Positions 25,372-36,565 are shown, counted from the stretch's first letter. The stretch: 64,000 bases of DNA from Deltaproteobacteria bacterium (GCA_017992605.1 JAGOOG010000010.1:25332-89331), one strand, 5' to 3'. Program-made: numbers and translations. The notes: a model not told the origin generated them from the letters alone.

Positions 25372-26879
25372 GTCAGCCTCATCTTCACCTTCTGGTCGTT
25401 CTTGTCCACATTGGCCGAGACGATCTTCACCTCTTTGATGTAAGGAAGCCTTGCGAGCACCGCCTGAATCTGTTCCACGTCGTCATACTTGCCGGTGCTA
25501 CCGGACATGGTGATGCTCTCGCCATCGATATTGATCGAATCGATGACCACCTCGATACCGTCCGGGATGCCGGCGCTGATATCCTTGATAATTTCAAGGG
25601 GGGTGCCGGCATTCGCCCCGTCGAGAGCCCCGCCCTGCCCGGACAGCCGGGCCAGGTACTGCTCCATCTGCTTGACCGGGTCCACCATGGGTGTGCCCTT
25701 GGGCATGACCGAAGAGAACTCGGCACCGATCTTCTTGGTGAGATCTGCATTCGTGCGAGATTTGAGGAAGACATTCATTCCGAGCCCGAGGACCCAGATC
25801 ACGAGGAGCACGAGGGCCGCCTTGATCCATGGCCCGGTATCGCCCATGATCTTCCTGAACCGTTTGGTCAGGCCGAGCTCACCCTGGCGGAAATTCACCG
25901 CATCGTCACCGGCGATGCCCCTGCATGCCAGGGAAACGCTCAGGAACGCCTCCAGAAGATCGTCCATGGTCCCCCCGAACTGGATATCACCCAGGGTGGG
26001 TTTCAGGAGGCTCATTCCCAGCATGTCCTCGGCCGCCCCTTGAAGGTTCCGGATGAGCCGGGCATATCCCGTGGCAAGGAGGACCCGGTCTCCTTCGCGT
26101 CCGACGCTCTTGTCGAGCATGATGAGGACCTCGCGGAAGAGGCCGGTGAGAACCTCTCCTCCTTCCACGCCGTGAGTGCGAAGCCGCTCGCGGTCCAGCA
26201 CCGCTGCTTCGGTTCCCTCGCGGGTCCCGCCGGACACGATCCTCTCGAACCCGTAGGGGAGCGCCCAGACGTACTTGATCGCCCCCCCGGACAGGACAGC
26301 CATGGATGTCTCCGTCCACCCCATGTGGAGGACCACGACCGCCTCGTCCTGCGGCAGCCTGAAGAGGGTGCGGGCCCCTGCCGCAATCGCCACCGAGGGA
26401 CAGTCCACGATCTCAGGGTCAAGGCCTGTGCCTTTCCATATATCCATCAGGCGCACCACTGACGAGGTCTTTGCGCACAGCGCCTGGACCACATGCGCGC
26501 CGTCCGCGTCTTTTCCCAGCAGGACAAAGTCCGTGAGGAGCTTCGAGTCCAGGACTGGGAGCATGGTTTCCACCTCGGGCCCGATGGTCTCCATGATCTT
26601 TCTCCGGTCGGAGAAGGGTCTCGTCAGCTTCCGGTACATGAGTTCCGTTTCGGGGAGTGCGGCCACGCAGATCTCGGTGTCTGTCCCCCTGCGTTCCAAG
26701 ACCGCCCTGAGATCCTCCGCGGGACCGTGTACGGGATTGCCCCCGGCATCGAGTTGACGGGGTGCCACGATGATGTCCTCGACGACGAATTCAGCGATAC
26801 CGGCCTTTATGACGCAGGCCTGGATCCTCCGTTCGTCCCATGATACACCCAATGATTTCCTTGTGATGACCGTCCGCAT
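25353..26879 (-). CDS. gspL: Type II secretion system protein GspL
   Basis: A 508-residue inner membrane platform protein. Residues about 1-340 form the cytoplasmic actin-like (PilM-like) domain that binds the GspE ATPase (VVLHMGWTETSMAVLSGG is the nucleotide-fold loop region). A transmembrane helix lies near 365-385 (WIKAALVLLVIWVLGLGMNV). The C-terminal periplasmic PilN/Fimbrial-assembly-like domain ends the protein. It is longer than E. coli-type GspL but similar to delta-proteobacterial forms. It is 6 bases downstream of gspK. Confidence 0.9.
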   Translation of the reverse strand: MRTVITRKSLGVSWDERRIQACVIKAGIAEFVVEDIIVAPRQLDAGGNPVHGPAEDLRAVLERRGTDTEICVAALPETELMYRKLTRPFSDRRKIMETIGPEVETMLPVLDSKLLTDFVLLGKDADGAHVVQALCAKTSSVVRLMDIWKGTGLDPEIVDCPSVAIAAGARTLFRLPQDEAVVVLHMGWTETSMAVLSGGAIKYVWALPYGFERIVSGGTREGTEAAVLDRERLRTHGVEGGEVLTGLFREVLIMLDKSVGREGDRVLLATGYARLIRNLQGAAEDMLGMSLLKPTLGDIQFGGTMDDLLEAFLSVSLACRGIAGDDAVNFRQGELGLTKRFRKIMGDTGPWIKAALVLLVIWVLGLGMNVFLKSRTNADLTKKIGAEFSSVMPKGTPMVDPVKQMEQYLARLSGQGGALDGANAGTPLEIIKDISAGIPDGIEVVIDSINIDGESITMSGSTGKYDDVEQIQAVLARLPYIKEVKIVSANVDKNDQKVKMRLTCRRQI

Positions 26880-26885
26880 ATCACC

Positions 26886-27851
26886 TCAGTAGATCCTATA
26901 ATACACTATTCGCGGCTCGTTGTTAATGCGTTCGAGTACCGCCCTGACGTTCACCTGTGCCCCCGAGGGCATGACCCCCCTGACGTCCACGGCGAACCTG
27001 GAGCTCTTCACGTCCAGGGTGTTCCTGATCCAGGCGCTCTCCGCTGATCCCCCCGAGAGATCGAGGCCTCGAATGCACCCGTAATCGGCACTCTGAAAAG
27101 GCCTGCAGTCCACAACGCTGGTGACCACGTCCTCGCCGATATCGTCGGACAGGCTCATGATCACGGCCTCGGTGGCCGTGTTGATGTTGATCTTTCCGTT
27201 CGTGCCCACGGTCACATGGTTCCTTATTCCCTCATAGTTCTCCGTACCGGTGAGATACTCCCTCTTCATGCCCTTGACGAGGAGAATCTCCTCGACGCTG
27301 TCCATGAGTGCATTCTTGCAGTGATACGGCGGCTCCAGGGACTGATAGTAATCGTCCTCGGCCCCCAGGTCCGTCTCGGCATCGGCATCGACCCAGTCTA
27401 TGAGGGCATACACGAGGTCATTGAGCTCGTCTTCGGTAATGTCGATACGGAGCACGGTGAAGAGCCGCTTGAACTGACTGATGCGAAGCTCGCGGTCGTT
27501 ATCGTTCTTCGCCAGGGCGTTCAGGTCGATCTTTCCGCTCTCATCGGTGATGCTGCCGGTCAGCTGCGCGTCTTCGAGATAGGCGGACGCACCTGCCGCA
27601 TATTCCGCGAACCCCCCCCACTGCTCATCCTCCGAGTCATAGGCCTGATCATCCTCCGAGAGAACGGCAATGGCGGCCTCCACCCCTCCGCGTGCTATGT
27701 ACTGGGCCTGGATCGAATCGCGGAAGTTATAGGCGAGCTCGATATCCAGGCTCTCGTCCGCACTGAAGACGACGATCATGGCGGTGAAGAGCGCCACCAT
27801 GCTCAACACCAGGATGAGGACGACTCCCCTACGGTCCCTCATGACCTTCAC
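26886..27851 (-). CDS. gspK: Type II secretion minor pseudopilin GspK
   Basis: A 321-residue minor pseudopilin that caps the pseudopilus tip with GspI and GspJ. The short positively charged leader MKVMRDRRG precedes the hydrophobic helix VVLILVLSMVALFTAMIVVF; the prepilin peptidase would cut after the Gly. As in other GspK proteins, the canonical Glu5 is absent from the mature helix start. The large globular domain has the SAM-like ELNDLVYALIDWVDAD and IRGLDLS segments. Confidence 0.92.
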   Translation of the reverse strand: MKVMRDRRGVVLILVLSMVALFTAMIVVFSADESLDIELAYNFRDSIQAQYIARGGVEAAIAVLSEDDQAYDSEDEQWGGFAEYAAGASAYLEDAQLTGSITDESGKIDLNALAKNDNDRELRISQFKRLFTVLRIDITEDELNDLVYALIDWVDADAETDLGAEDDYYQSLEPPYHCKNALMDSVEEILLVKGMKREYLTGTENYEGIRNHVTVGTNGKININTATEAVIMSLSDDIGEDVVTSVVDCRPFQSADYGCIRGLDLSGGSAESAWIRNTLDVKSSRFAVDVRGVMPSGAQVNVRAVLERINNEPRIVYYRIY

Positions 27852-27858
27852 CGTGCAC

Positions 27859-28551
27859 CTACCCCTGGGGAGGCTGCAACCGGATGCCTGCCAGGGGCAG
27901 CGATGCGGTTGCCGAAAAGCTTATCGTGTCATCCCCTGACCCCATGGTCAGGGTCACCTTGACCTGTTTCGGCAGCGTCAGCCGATCGGCGAGATCCCAC
28001 TCCTCGGTCTCCCGGGCTGTTCCGTCGAGGTAGACGATGTCCATGCCCGTTATTCCCTCGGCGATCTCGAGCTCGTGTCCCGCCGTGGTCACCCCGTGGT
28101 GGGGTGTGGGATCCTCCCTGCGCATGAGGATGTAAGAGCCCTTTTCCTCGTCTTCCTCCTTGAGATAGTACCCCACTTCACAGACGCTGCCTGAAAACCT
28201 GGAGAATCCGATGTCCGTGGTCGTGGTGAACGCTATGCTGTCCCTGTCCGTCTCGCCTGCTTCCTCGTTGACGCCCACGAACCGGTAGAGGGAGATCTCG
28301 TCGGCCGTCATCTGGCGGTTGTCCGTGGGCAGGTAGGCACAGGTGAGGTCCTTGATCATGCGGTCCATGACGATACGGACCGTCTGGTAGATCTCCCGCT
28401 GTTCCCCTATGGCCTCGATAGTGGCATGGGAACGGAAGAAGGCGAAGTTGACCGTGGTGATGATGATCGCGGCAATGGCGATGGCAAGGACCAGTTCCAG
28501 CAGCGTGAACCCGCTACCGCGAGGTGATGAACGAGATGATCTTCGTCTCAA
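27859..28551 (-). CDS. gspJ: Type II secretion minor pseudopilin GspJ
   Basis: A 230-residue minor pseudopilin. The Arg/Ser-rich leader ends in GSG and the prepilin motif GFTLLELVLAIAIAA follows, with Glu5 present. The globular domain includes VRIVMDRMIKDLTCAYLP, a usual GspJ feature. The start at 28551 overlaps gspI by 38 bases. A shorter leader may be used, but no better in-frame ATG is seen before the prepilin motif. Confidence 0.9.
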   Translation of the reverse strand: MRRRSSRSSPRGSGFTLLELVLAIAIAAIIITTVNFAFFRSHATIEAIGEQREIYQTVRIVMDRMIKDLTCAYLPTDNRQMTADEISLYRFVGVNEEAGETDRDSIAFTTTTDIGFSRFSGSVCEVGYYLKEEDEEKGSYILMRREDPTPHHGVTTAGHELEIAEGITGMDIVYLDGTARETEEWDLADRLTLPKQVKVTLTMGSGDDTISFSATASLPLAGIRLQPPQG

Positions 28552-28873
28552 GGGGCCCCTCCTCTCCCCCCCACTTGACGGTCAGGGTATATTTCAGGTA
28601 CCCGCCGAGCGGTGTCGCCTCCACGGTTTCCTCGTAGGTGTATCCCGGGTAATCCGCCCCGAAGTCCCCCTGACTGTCCCCTGTCGATATGCTGCGGAAA
28701 CCCGAGGTCACCTCCGAGATGCGTTCCTGTGCGAGCAGCGTCGATGTGGTGAGGAAACGTGACCGCAGTGCCATGTCGATGCCCTGGCTCTCGGCGCCGA
28801 GCAGCCCGATGAAGGTGATGCTCAGGATAATGAGCGCGATGAGGACCTCGATCAGGGTGAACCCCCTAACCAT
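28514..28873 (-). CDS. gspI: Type II secretion minor pseudopilin GspI
   Basis: A 119-residue minor pseudopilin. It begins [19 protein letters not shown], a very short leader with cleavage after Gly4 and Glu5 in the mature helix. The small C-terminal domain has YTYEETVEATPLGGYLKYTL and ends in a strand, as in other GspI proteins. It overlaps gspH by 8 bases and gspJ by 38. Confidence 0.92.
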   Translation of the reverse strand: MVRGFTLIEVLIALIILSITFIGLLGAESQGIDMALRSRFLTTSTLLAQERISEVTSGFRSISTGDSQGDFGADYPGYTYEETVEATPLGGYLKYTLTVKWGGEEGPLETKIISFITSR

Positions 28874-29384
28874 AGGTCACCTCGACATAGTGGTCGTAGA
28901 CCTTCAGGGTACCGGAAAACGGTTTCACCACGAGGGTGTATATCCTCCCGAAGGACCCCTCCACGTAGATGACACCCTGTTCCACCACCCCTTCGCTGGT
29001 AACCTTCAGGTCCATCTCGCCCCTGTCCTTTTCCGTCTGGTAGGGCGTTTTGATGCTCTTGAGGTCCACGCCGTCGGCCATCGAGCGCTCCCTGTCCATT
29101 TCGGGCTCCTTGCCCGAGCTCTCCGGCATGGGGTACACGGAGATCTTCTCGTCGTCCAGGTCAAACCGGATGAAATAGGTTTTATGCTGGGTGACGGCCG
29201 AAGACCTCGTCAGCTGGATCATGGCGGTGATGTCCCTGACGGTGCGGTCCATGTTGGACGCGAAGAGCCCGCTGAAGATCCGTGGTCCGATGTATCCGAG
29301 CGTGATGCCGATGATGGCGATCACGATCATCAGCTCGATGAGGGTGAACCCCTTCTCAGTTGTACCCAGACTGCGCCCCTTCAT
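28866..29384 (-). CDS. gspH: Type II secretion minor pseudopilin GspH
   Basis: A 172-residue pseudopilin when read from the ATG at 29384. The leader [12 protein letters not shown] is followed by [20 protein letters not shown] with Glu5 present. The GspH-type globular domain has [20 protein letters not shown]. The start codon lies within the end of gspG (29-base overlap). The alternative ATG at 29408, with GGAG upstream, would only lengthen the leader. It connects the main shaft to the tip complex. Confidence 0.88.
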   Translation of the reverse strand: MKGRSLGTTEKGFTLIELMIVIAIIGITLGYIGPRIFSGLFASNMDRTVRDITAMIQLTRSSAVTQHKTYFIRFDLDDEKISVYPMPESSGKEPEMDRERSMADGVDLKSIKTPYQTEKDRGEMDLKVTSEGVVEQGVIYVEGSFGRIYTLVVKPFSGTLKVYDHYVEVTYG

Positions 29385-29826
29385 CCTCGGGTTCCCAGTT
29401 ACCGACATCCGCTCCATCTCCGTCTCCGCCCGGCTGACCATCGGCGGCATAGGAAAAGAGATCAAAGCCGTTCGGGTTCCTCACCCCTGGAAACAGGTAG
29501 ACATATTCGTTTTTCCACGGATCTTTGGGCACAGCGCTCTTGTCCAGGTAGCCGCCTTCCCTCCAGTTCCTGGGCGGGGTGCCGGCGGCGGGCTTCTCTA
29601 CCAGGGCCTTGAGCCCCTGTTCTGTCGAGGGGTACTCCCCGTTGTCGAGCATGTACATCTTGAGCGCGTTCTCCAGGGCCTGGATCTGGATCTGGGCCTG
29701 GGTACGGCGCGCCTCCTCGGGCTTGCTCATGATCCTGATGCCCACGAAGGTCGCCAGGATGCTCAGGATGACGATGACGACGAGAAGCTCTATGAGTGTG
29801 AATCCCTTTTTGTCCATTTCGTTCAC
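29356..29826 (-). CDS. gspG: Type II secretion major pseudopilin GspG
   Basis: A 156-residue major pseudopilin that forms the pseudopilus shaft. Leader MNEMDKKG, then [20 protein letters not shown] with Glu5. The conserved GspG features follow: [20 protein letters not shown], the loop [13 protein letters not shown], and the calcium-site region [14 protein letters not shown] late acidic tail is present. It sits just after gspF. Confidence 0.96.
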   Translation of the reverse strand: MNEMDKKGFTLIELLVVIVILSILATFVGIRIMSKPEEARRTQAQIQIQALENALKMYMLDNGEYPSTEQGLKALVEKPAAGTPPRNWREGGYLDKSAVPKDPWKNEYVYLFPGVRNPNGFDLFSYAADGQPGGDGDGADVGNWEPEDEGAQSGYN

Positions 29827-29835
29827 CTCTGTTTT

Positions 29836-31059
29836 CTATCGTACGATGGTGCTCATCTCGAGCATGGGCATGAGAATGGAGATCACCACGAAACCCACGA
29901 TACCGCCCATGATCACGATCATGACGGGTTCGAGTATGGATGTGAGACCCGCCACGGTCGTCTCCACGTCGCCCTCGTATGAGTCGGCCGCCTTGGAGAG
30001 CATCTCTTCCAGGCTGCCGCTCTTCTCGCCCACGCTGATCATGTGCACGAGGATGGGGGGGAAGACCCCGGACCTCTTGAGCGGCGCGGCCAGGCTGGAG
30101 CCGTCCATGACCTCCGATATGGAGTTCTCTATGGCCATCTCCATGATGCGGTTGAGGACCACGGTCTTGACGATGCGCAGCGACTCTATGATGGGCACGC
30201 CGGAGGCCAGCAGGGTGCCCAGCGTCCGGGCGAACCTGGCCACGGACACCTTCCGGAAGATGGCGCCGTATATGGGAAAGTTCATCTTGAACTGGTCGAA
30301 CCTGAGGGCGCCCCGGTCAGTCCTTTTCCACCTGGCCACCAGCACGGCGAGAACGATGAGAGCTATGAGTATCATCCACCAGGTCGCCGAGAGAAAGGTG
30401 CTGACCGCTATGAGAACCCGCGTGGGCAGGGGGAGGACCTGGTTCATGCTCTCGAACATGCCCACGACCTTCGGCACCACCGCAGTGAGCAGGTACATGA
30501 GCACCACCACGGAGATGAACAGCAGTACGGCGGGATAGAGCAATGCCGCACCCACCTTGGAACGGAGCCTGTGCTGTCCCTCAAGAAACTCGGCAAGCCT
30601 GAGCAGGACCACGTCCAGTGCACCGCTCGCCTCGCCGGAACGGACCATGTTCACGTAGAGATCGGGGAAGACCCTCTTGTGCTGGGCCAGCGCATCCGCA
30701 AAGGAAAGCCCCTCGTTCACCGAGTCCCTCACCTGGGCGATGGTCTTCTTCATGGCCGGGGAGTCGGTCTGTTCGAAGAGGGCACCCAGCGCGTCCACCA
30801 GCGGGATGGACGCACCCACGAGGGTGGAAAGCTGGCGGGTTGTGACGGCAAGGTCTTCCATGCGCACCCTGCCGAGAAGTCCCTTGATGGAAAGGTCCCG
30901 CAGCGGGTGCGCGATGCCGTGCGCCTCCTCTGCTATGGTGCTGACGAACAGGCCCTGTGACCGGAGCTTGATCTTCGCCTCGCGCAGGGAAGAGGCATCA
31001 ATCATGCCGGAGGAGGTCTTACCCTTCTCCGTGTATCCGGTCCAGCTATAGATCGCCAC
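29836..31059 (-). CDS. gspF: Type II secretion inner membrane protein GspF
   Basis: A 407-residue polytopic platform protein with the usual two GspF domains. Each half has a cytoplasmic helical bundle and membrane helices (for example LLYPAVLLFISVVVLMYLLT and a last helix near VMIVIMGGIVGFVVISI). The N-terminal MAIYSWTGYTEKGKTSSG is the PilC/GspF signature. No gspE or gspD gene is adjacent. It is the first gsp gene of the run and is preceded 22 bases away by a parvulin lipoprotein gene. Confidence 0.95.
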   Translation of the reverse strand: MAIYSWTGYTEKGKTSSGMIDASSLREAKIKLRSQGLFVSTIAEEAHGIAHPLRDLSIKGLLGRVRMEDLAVTTRQLSTLVGASIPLVDALGALFEQTDSPAMKKTIAQVRDSVNEGLSFADALAQHKRVFPDLYVNMVRSGEASGALDVVLLRLAEFLEGQHRLRSKVGAALLYPAVLLFISVVVLMYLLTAVVPKVVGMFESMNQVLPLPTRVLIAVSTFLSATWWMILIALIVLAVLVARWKRTDRGALRFDQFKMNFPIYGAIFRKVSVARFARTLGTLLASGVPIIESLRIVKTVVLNRIMEMAIENSISEVMDGSSLAAPLKRSGVFPPILVHMISVGEKSGSLEEMLSKAADSYEGDVETTVAGLTSILEPVMIVIMGGIVGFVVISILMPMLEMSTIVR

Positions 31060-31081
31060 GGGTTCCTGACCTCCTCACGAT

Positions 31082-32008
31082 CTACTCGTCCGCCCCGCCT
31101 TCCGGCTCCGCCACCCCGGCCGCGGGCGGCTCCGCATCCTTCTGCTGATCTTGCGCCTTGTACTTCTCGAAGTACTCGTCGTTGATCTCCACCTTGGTCT
31201 TCTTTCTGATATCCGCCTTGAGATCCCCCACTGCCTTGTTGAGCTTTTCCCTCGTGATGACCCGTTCGATGGACTTCTTCACCTGGTCGTAGGGTTTCTC
31301 CGAAGACTTCGACACCCTGTCGGTGAACAAGATCACATATCCCTTGTCGGTCTTCACCGCCGGGCTGACCTCGCCCTCCTTCAGGGAGAACACGACCTTC
31401 TCCAGGTCGGGTGTGAGCTTGCCTTCTCTGACGATGCCGAGGTTGCCGCCTTTGCCGGCATGCTCGTCCTTGGAATACTGCCGTGCCAGTGCCGCAAAGT
31501 CTTCGCCTTTCCTGAACTTCTCGAGGACCGTCTTGGCCTCCCCTTCGGTGGGCACGGTTATCTGCCGCGCATGGACCTTGAGATTGCTGCCGTAGCGGTC
31601 CTTGTGGTCTTCATAATACTTCCTGATCTCCGCTTCTTCCACCGTGATGCCCTTTTTCAGTTCTTCCTCGATCTCACGGGCGAGGGTCTGGTCGATGAGC
31701 ATCTCGAGCCTGAGCTTCACGTCCTCCCGCTTGTCGATACCGCGCCTCCTCGCCTCCCCTGCCAGCATTTCCATGCTGACAAAACCCTCCACGATCTCCC
31801 GGCGGATGCGTTCGGAGCCGTACCTGCTGCTCACCTGCGGGGGCAGGTTTCCCAGAAACTGTTCCACCTGCTTATCATAGATGGCCTTTTCGCCGACCTT
31901 GGCAACGACATCCCCATCGTCACCCGTCCCCGACTCCTTCGAGCCGGACCCCGGGCATCCAACGACCAAGACACTCACTGCCAGCACCAAGAAAGCATAC
32001 TTCTTCAA
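31082..32008 (-). CDS. Parvulin-type peptidyl-prolyl isomerase lipoprotein
   Basis: A 308-residue lipoprotein read from a TTG codon at 32008, which has AAGGAGG 5 bases before it. No ATG fits the signal peptide, and the longer frame from 32074 adds non-coding residues. Signal peptide with lipobox LVVGC (Cys18). A SurA-N-like helical domain (about 45-140) precedes a parvulin rotamase domain (about 140-245; ARQITVPTEGEAK, AGKGGNLGIV). The last 30 residues are Ala/Pro/Glu-rich. It is placed before gspF, so it may help fold secretion components or substrates in the periplasm; inference. Confidence 0.9.
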   Translation of the reverse strand: MKKYAFLVLAVSVLVVGCPGSGSKESGTGDDGDVVAKVGEKAIYDKQVEQFLGNLPPQVSSRYGSERIRREIVEGFVSMEMLAGEARRRGIDKREDVKLRLEMLIDQTLAREIEEELKKGITVEEAEIRKYYEDHKDRYGSNLKVHARQITVPTEGEAKTVLEKFRKGEDFAALARQYSKDEHAGKGGNLGIVREGKLTPDLEKVVFSLKEGEVSPAVKTDKGYVILFTDRVSKSSEKPYDQVKKSIERVITREKLNKAVGDLKADIRKKTKVEINDEYFEKYKAQDQQKDAEPPAAGVAEPEGGADE

Positions 32009-32042
32009 GTTTTCCTCCTTATCCCCTCTGCCGGGGGGCTGC

Positions 32043-32741
32043 TCATTCATCGTGGCCAACGATAACACCAACACCGGATTCTGTCACTACCCGAGCTTTT
32101 CCGCTCCGGCTGCCCGCAGTCATCACGGCGAGGAGAACTCCATCGCGCACCCTGACGCTGGCCTGCGGTTCCAGGACGACGTTGCTCACCCCGTAGGGTC
32201 TTCCGATCTCCATGACCCCGTCGTCGAGTTCGTAGGCAAACCCGTCGAGCACGATACCCGCCACCCTCTCCGTGAGCGGCAGGAACGAGACGATACGTCC
32301 CTGGGCGTGCTCCAGGCTCGCGCGGGACCCCACCAGGAAGATCAGCTGGGAATCCGTGGTGATGAACGCCGGTACACCATGCCGAAAGGCCATGTAGAGC
32401 AGGTGCACGTTTGCCAGGGTATGATCGAAGCGGTCTCCTACGGCCCCCAGGATCTCTATGAGACGCGCCCCGGTGAGCAGCGCCTCCCGGAGTGCGATCT
32501 CGGTGTCGGTCTGGTCCTTGTCGGGACTGAACCACCTGCACTCGATCCCGGATGCCTCGATGCGCCGGAGGACCCCGTCGCCCAGGGAGTCCCTGTCACC
32601 CACCACGAGATGGGGAATGACGCCGGCGTCGAGGCAATACTCCGCACCCCTGTCGGCAGCGATGATCCGTTCCGCCAGGGATGCCTTGTCCGTGATCAGC
32701 CCTTTGCCGGGCGGCTCGCCACCTGTCACGATCAGGAACAT
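32043..32741 (-). CDS. thiN: Thiamine pyrophosphokinase
   Basis: A 232-residue enzyme converting thiamine and ATP to thiamine diphosphate. Motifs: AADRGAEYCLDAGVIPHLVV, GDRDSLGD (metal/ATP site), PDKDQTDTEIAL and GDRFDHTLANVHLL; the C-terminal thiamine-binding beta-domain follows. I chose the ATG at 32741. No Shine-Dalgarno is seen, and a good promoter places the transcript start on this same A, which argues against longer starts. It lies between rmlC and the parvulin lipoprotein gene. Confidence 0.9.
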   Translation of the reverse strand: MFLIVTGGEPPGKGLITDKASLAERIIAADRGAEYCLDAGVIPHLVVGDRDSLGDGVLRRIEASGIECRWFSPDKDQTDTEIALREALLTGARLIEILGAVGDRFDHTLANVHLLYMAFRHGVPAFITTDSQLIFLVGSRASLEHAQGRIVSFLPLTERVAGIVLDGFAYELDDGVMEIGRPYGVSNVVLEPQASVRVRDGVLLAVMTAGSRSGKARVVTESGVGVIVGHDE

Positions 32742-32747
32742 AGCGCG

Positions 32748-32776
32748 AATAAACAACGATTGGGGGGCGAAGTCAA
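32748..32776 (-). promoter_or_regulatory. Sigma-70-type promoter giving a leaderless thiN mRNA
   Basis: Minus-strand TTGACT (32776-32771), 17-base spacer, TTTATT (32753-32748). Counting 7 bases past the -10 puts +1 at 32741, the first base of the thiN ATG. Confidence 0.45.
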
Positions 32777-32787
32777 GAAGGGGCTTC

Positions 32788-32809
32788 GGTCCGGCAGGAA
32801 GGTCGGACC
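32788..32809 (-). terminator. Hairpin between rmlC and thiN
   Basis: Perfect 6-bp arms GGTCCG and CGGACC around a 10-base loop, 7 bases after the rmlC stop. No U-run follows, so it may slow rather than stop transcription. Confidence 0.35.
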
Positions 32810-32815
32810 CGTTGT

Positions 32816-33355
32816 TCAACAGCCCTGGTGTTTCAGCAGCGGCAACCCGGCATCCTTGTCCGAGAGGACCGGGGAATCCGCAGGCCAGGGTATGGCAAGG
32901 TCCGGGTCATTCCACCGAATGCCTCCCTCTGCCTGCGGGTTGTACGGTGCATCGACCTTGTAGAACACCCTCGTGTCGGCTTCGAGGGTGCAGAAACCAT
33001 GGGCAAAGCCACGGGGGACAAAGACCATGAGGGGCTTGCCGGCCGAGAGCTCGAACGCCTCCCACCTCAGGTAGGTCCTTGATCCCTTTCGGAGATCGAC
33101 GATCACGTCATAGACCGAACCGGTCAGCGTCCACACGAGCTTTGCCTGAGCGTGGGGGGCGCGCTGAAAATGCAGACCCCGGATGACCCCGGCCTCGAGT
33201 GAGTGGGAGCAGTTGTCCTGGACGAAAGAAACATGGAGTCCGCAGCGCGCCAGGGCGTCTGCATTGAATATCTCCAGGAAGGAGCCCCTCCGGTCCCGGT
33301 GGATGACCGATTCGACCACATAGGCTCCTTCCAGAGCGGTCCCGATGAGCTTCAT
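32816..33355 (-). CDS. rfbC: dTDP-4-dehydrorhamnose 3,5-epimerase (RmlC)
   Basis: A 179-residue cupin epimerase of dTDP-L-rhamnose synthesis. The catalytic His segment VIRGLHFQRAPHAQAKLVW, the FVPRGFAHGFCTLEADT strand and VFYKVDAPYNP (catalytic Tyr region) are all present. I took the ATG at 33355, preceded by GGAG. The other rhamnose genes (rmlA, B, D) are not in the window. It lies between an RNase Z-like gene and thiN, an isolated placement. Confidence 0.93.
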   Translation of the reverse strand: MKLIGTALEGAYVVESVIHRDRRGSFLEIFNADALARCGLHVSFVQDNCSHSLEAGVIRGLHFQRAPHAQAKLVWTLTGSVYDVIVDLRKGSRTYLRWEAFELSAGKPLMVFVPRGFAHGFCTLEADTRVFYKVDAPYNPQAEGGIRWNDPDLAIPWPADSPVLSDKDAGLPLLKHQGC

Positions 33356-33407
33356 GACCTTCTCCACGCCTCCCCGCTTCCATTCATACCTGCAACTCGT
33401 GCCGATT

Positions 33408-34400
33408 TCAAGGCTGCGCTCCATTCTTCGCGGCATCCAGTTCCTCCATCACCTCCTCCACCCGATGGTGGTAGCGGGGGGAGATGTGCATGGGGACGAC
33501 CTTCCGCGCACCGAGTCTCCGGGCGATCAAGCTGGCCTGGCGGGCTGTCAGGTGTGCCTTCTCGAGGGCCTCCCGCTCGCGGTCACTCATGTAGTACGCC
33601 TCGATATAGAGGACATCGACGCCCTGCGCGATACGCTCTATCCTCCCGATGTTGGCATCCGATGCCCTGATGTCCGCAATGTAGGCGACCGTCTGTCCGG
33701 GGGAGGTGACGACAAGCTCCTGCACGAGGTCCTCGACCTTCCTGCGTATCGAGCCCGCGCCGGTGGCTACAGCGACCTCGTCGCCCATGTTCCCTGCCAG
33801 AAGCTTGTCCTTGAGTTCCCCGATCCATGGGCCGCTGCGATACCCCCTGTCCGCGAGGGCACCGGACCTGATGTTGATGTGGAAGGGTTCCCTCAGCACA
33901 AATCCCAGGCAGGGCAGGTTGTGATCGAGAATGACGCCGTCCACGGTGTACCGTACCCGGGAGGCGATGGCGGTCCCATCCCGGCGAAAAGATCTCGTCT
34001 CCCCGGGCTTGAACCCATCCCGGGCCGAAACCGAACAGACTGAGATCTCGTGATCTGTGACCTCATGGATCGTGATCTCCAGGTGGTAGTCTCCGGTGAG
34101 ATTCCAGGTATACGAACCCAGCCTGGCAATGACCCTGTCGCGGATCCCTTCGGGTCCATAGACATGCAGGGGCTCTTCCCGGTGGAGTATGGTCCTGAGG
34201 ATACGGTCGAACCCCATGAAGTGGTCCATGTGGGCATGGGTGACCAGGACGGCATCGAGGGCGAGGATTTCCCTGTTCGACAGCCCCTCGAAACGGCCGC
34301 AGTCGAACAGGACGGCGCGGCTCGTGTTGAGGAGCCGGACAAAGACGACGGGGTCGAACAGAGGGCCGTTCACGAGCCGCGCGAGGAACGTCGGTCTCAT
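33408..34400 (-). CDS. RNase Z-like metallo-beta-lactamase-fold hydrolase
   Basis: A 330-residue MBL-fold protein. The metal motif HAHMDH (His55, His57, Asp59, His60) is complete. Further ligands are plausible at DHNLPCLGF, ADIRASDANIGRI and PMHISPRYHH near the end. The layout is that of RNase Z-like phosphodiesterases that trim tRNA 3' ends, but a clear exosite is not evident, so a different phosphodiesterase role is possible. tRNA-Asn in this window has its CCA encoded. The gene is 14 bases downstream of nadE. Confidence 0.82.
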   Translation of the reverse strand: MRPTFLARLVNGPLFDPVVFVRLLNTSRAVLFDCGRFEGLSNREILALDAVLVTHAHMDHFMGFDRILRTILHREEPLHVYGPEGIRDRVIARLGSYTWNLTGDYHLEITIHEVTDHEISVCSVSARDGFKPGETRSFRRDGTAIASRVRYTVDGVILDHNLPCLGFVLREPFHINIRSGALADRGYRSGPWIGELKDKLLAGNMGDEVAVATGAGSIRRKVEDLVQELVVTSPGQTVAYIADIRASDANIGRIERIAQGVDVLYIEAYYMSDREREALEKAHLTARQASLIARRLGARKVVPMHISPRYHHRVEEVMEELDAAKNGAQP

Positions 34401-34414
34401 GCCCCTGCCGGACC

Positions 34415-36487
<2,073 letters not shown>

Positions 36488-36515
36488 GGTCGGCGAACCT
36501 TTTCCCATACTTTGT

Positions 36516-36544
36516 ATTATACATCGGAGAACGCCAACAGACAA
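36516..36544 (-). promoter_or_regulatory. Sigma-70-type promoter of nadE
   Basis: Minus-strand TTGTCT (36544-36539), 17-base spacer, perfect TATAAT (36521-36516). +1 is predicted near 36509, leaving a 22-base leader to the ATG at 36487. Confidence 0.65.
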
Positions 36545-36565
36545 ATGAACTTAACCATTTCATGC

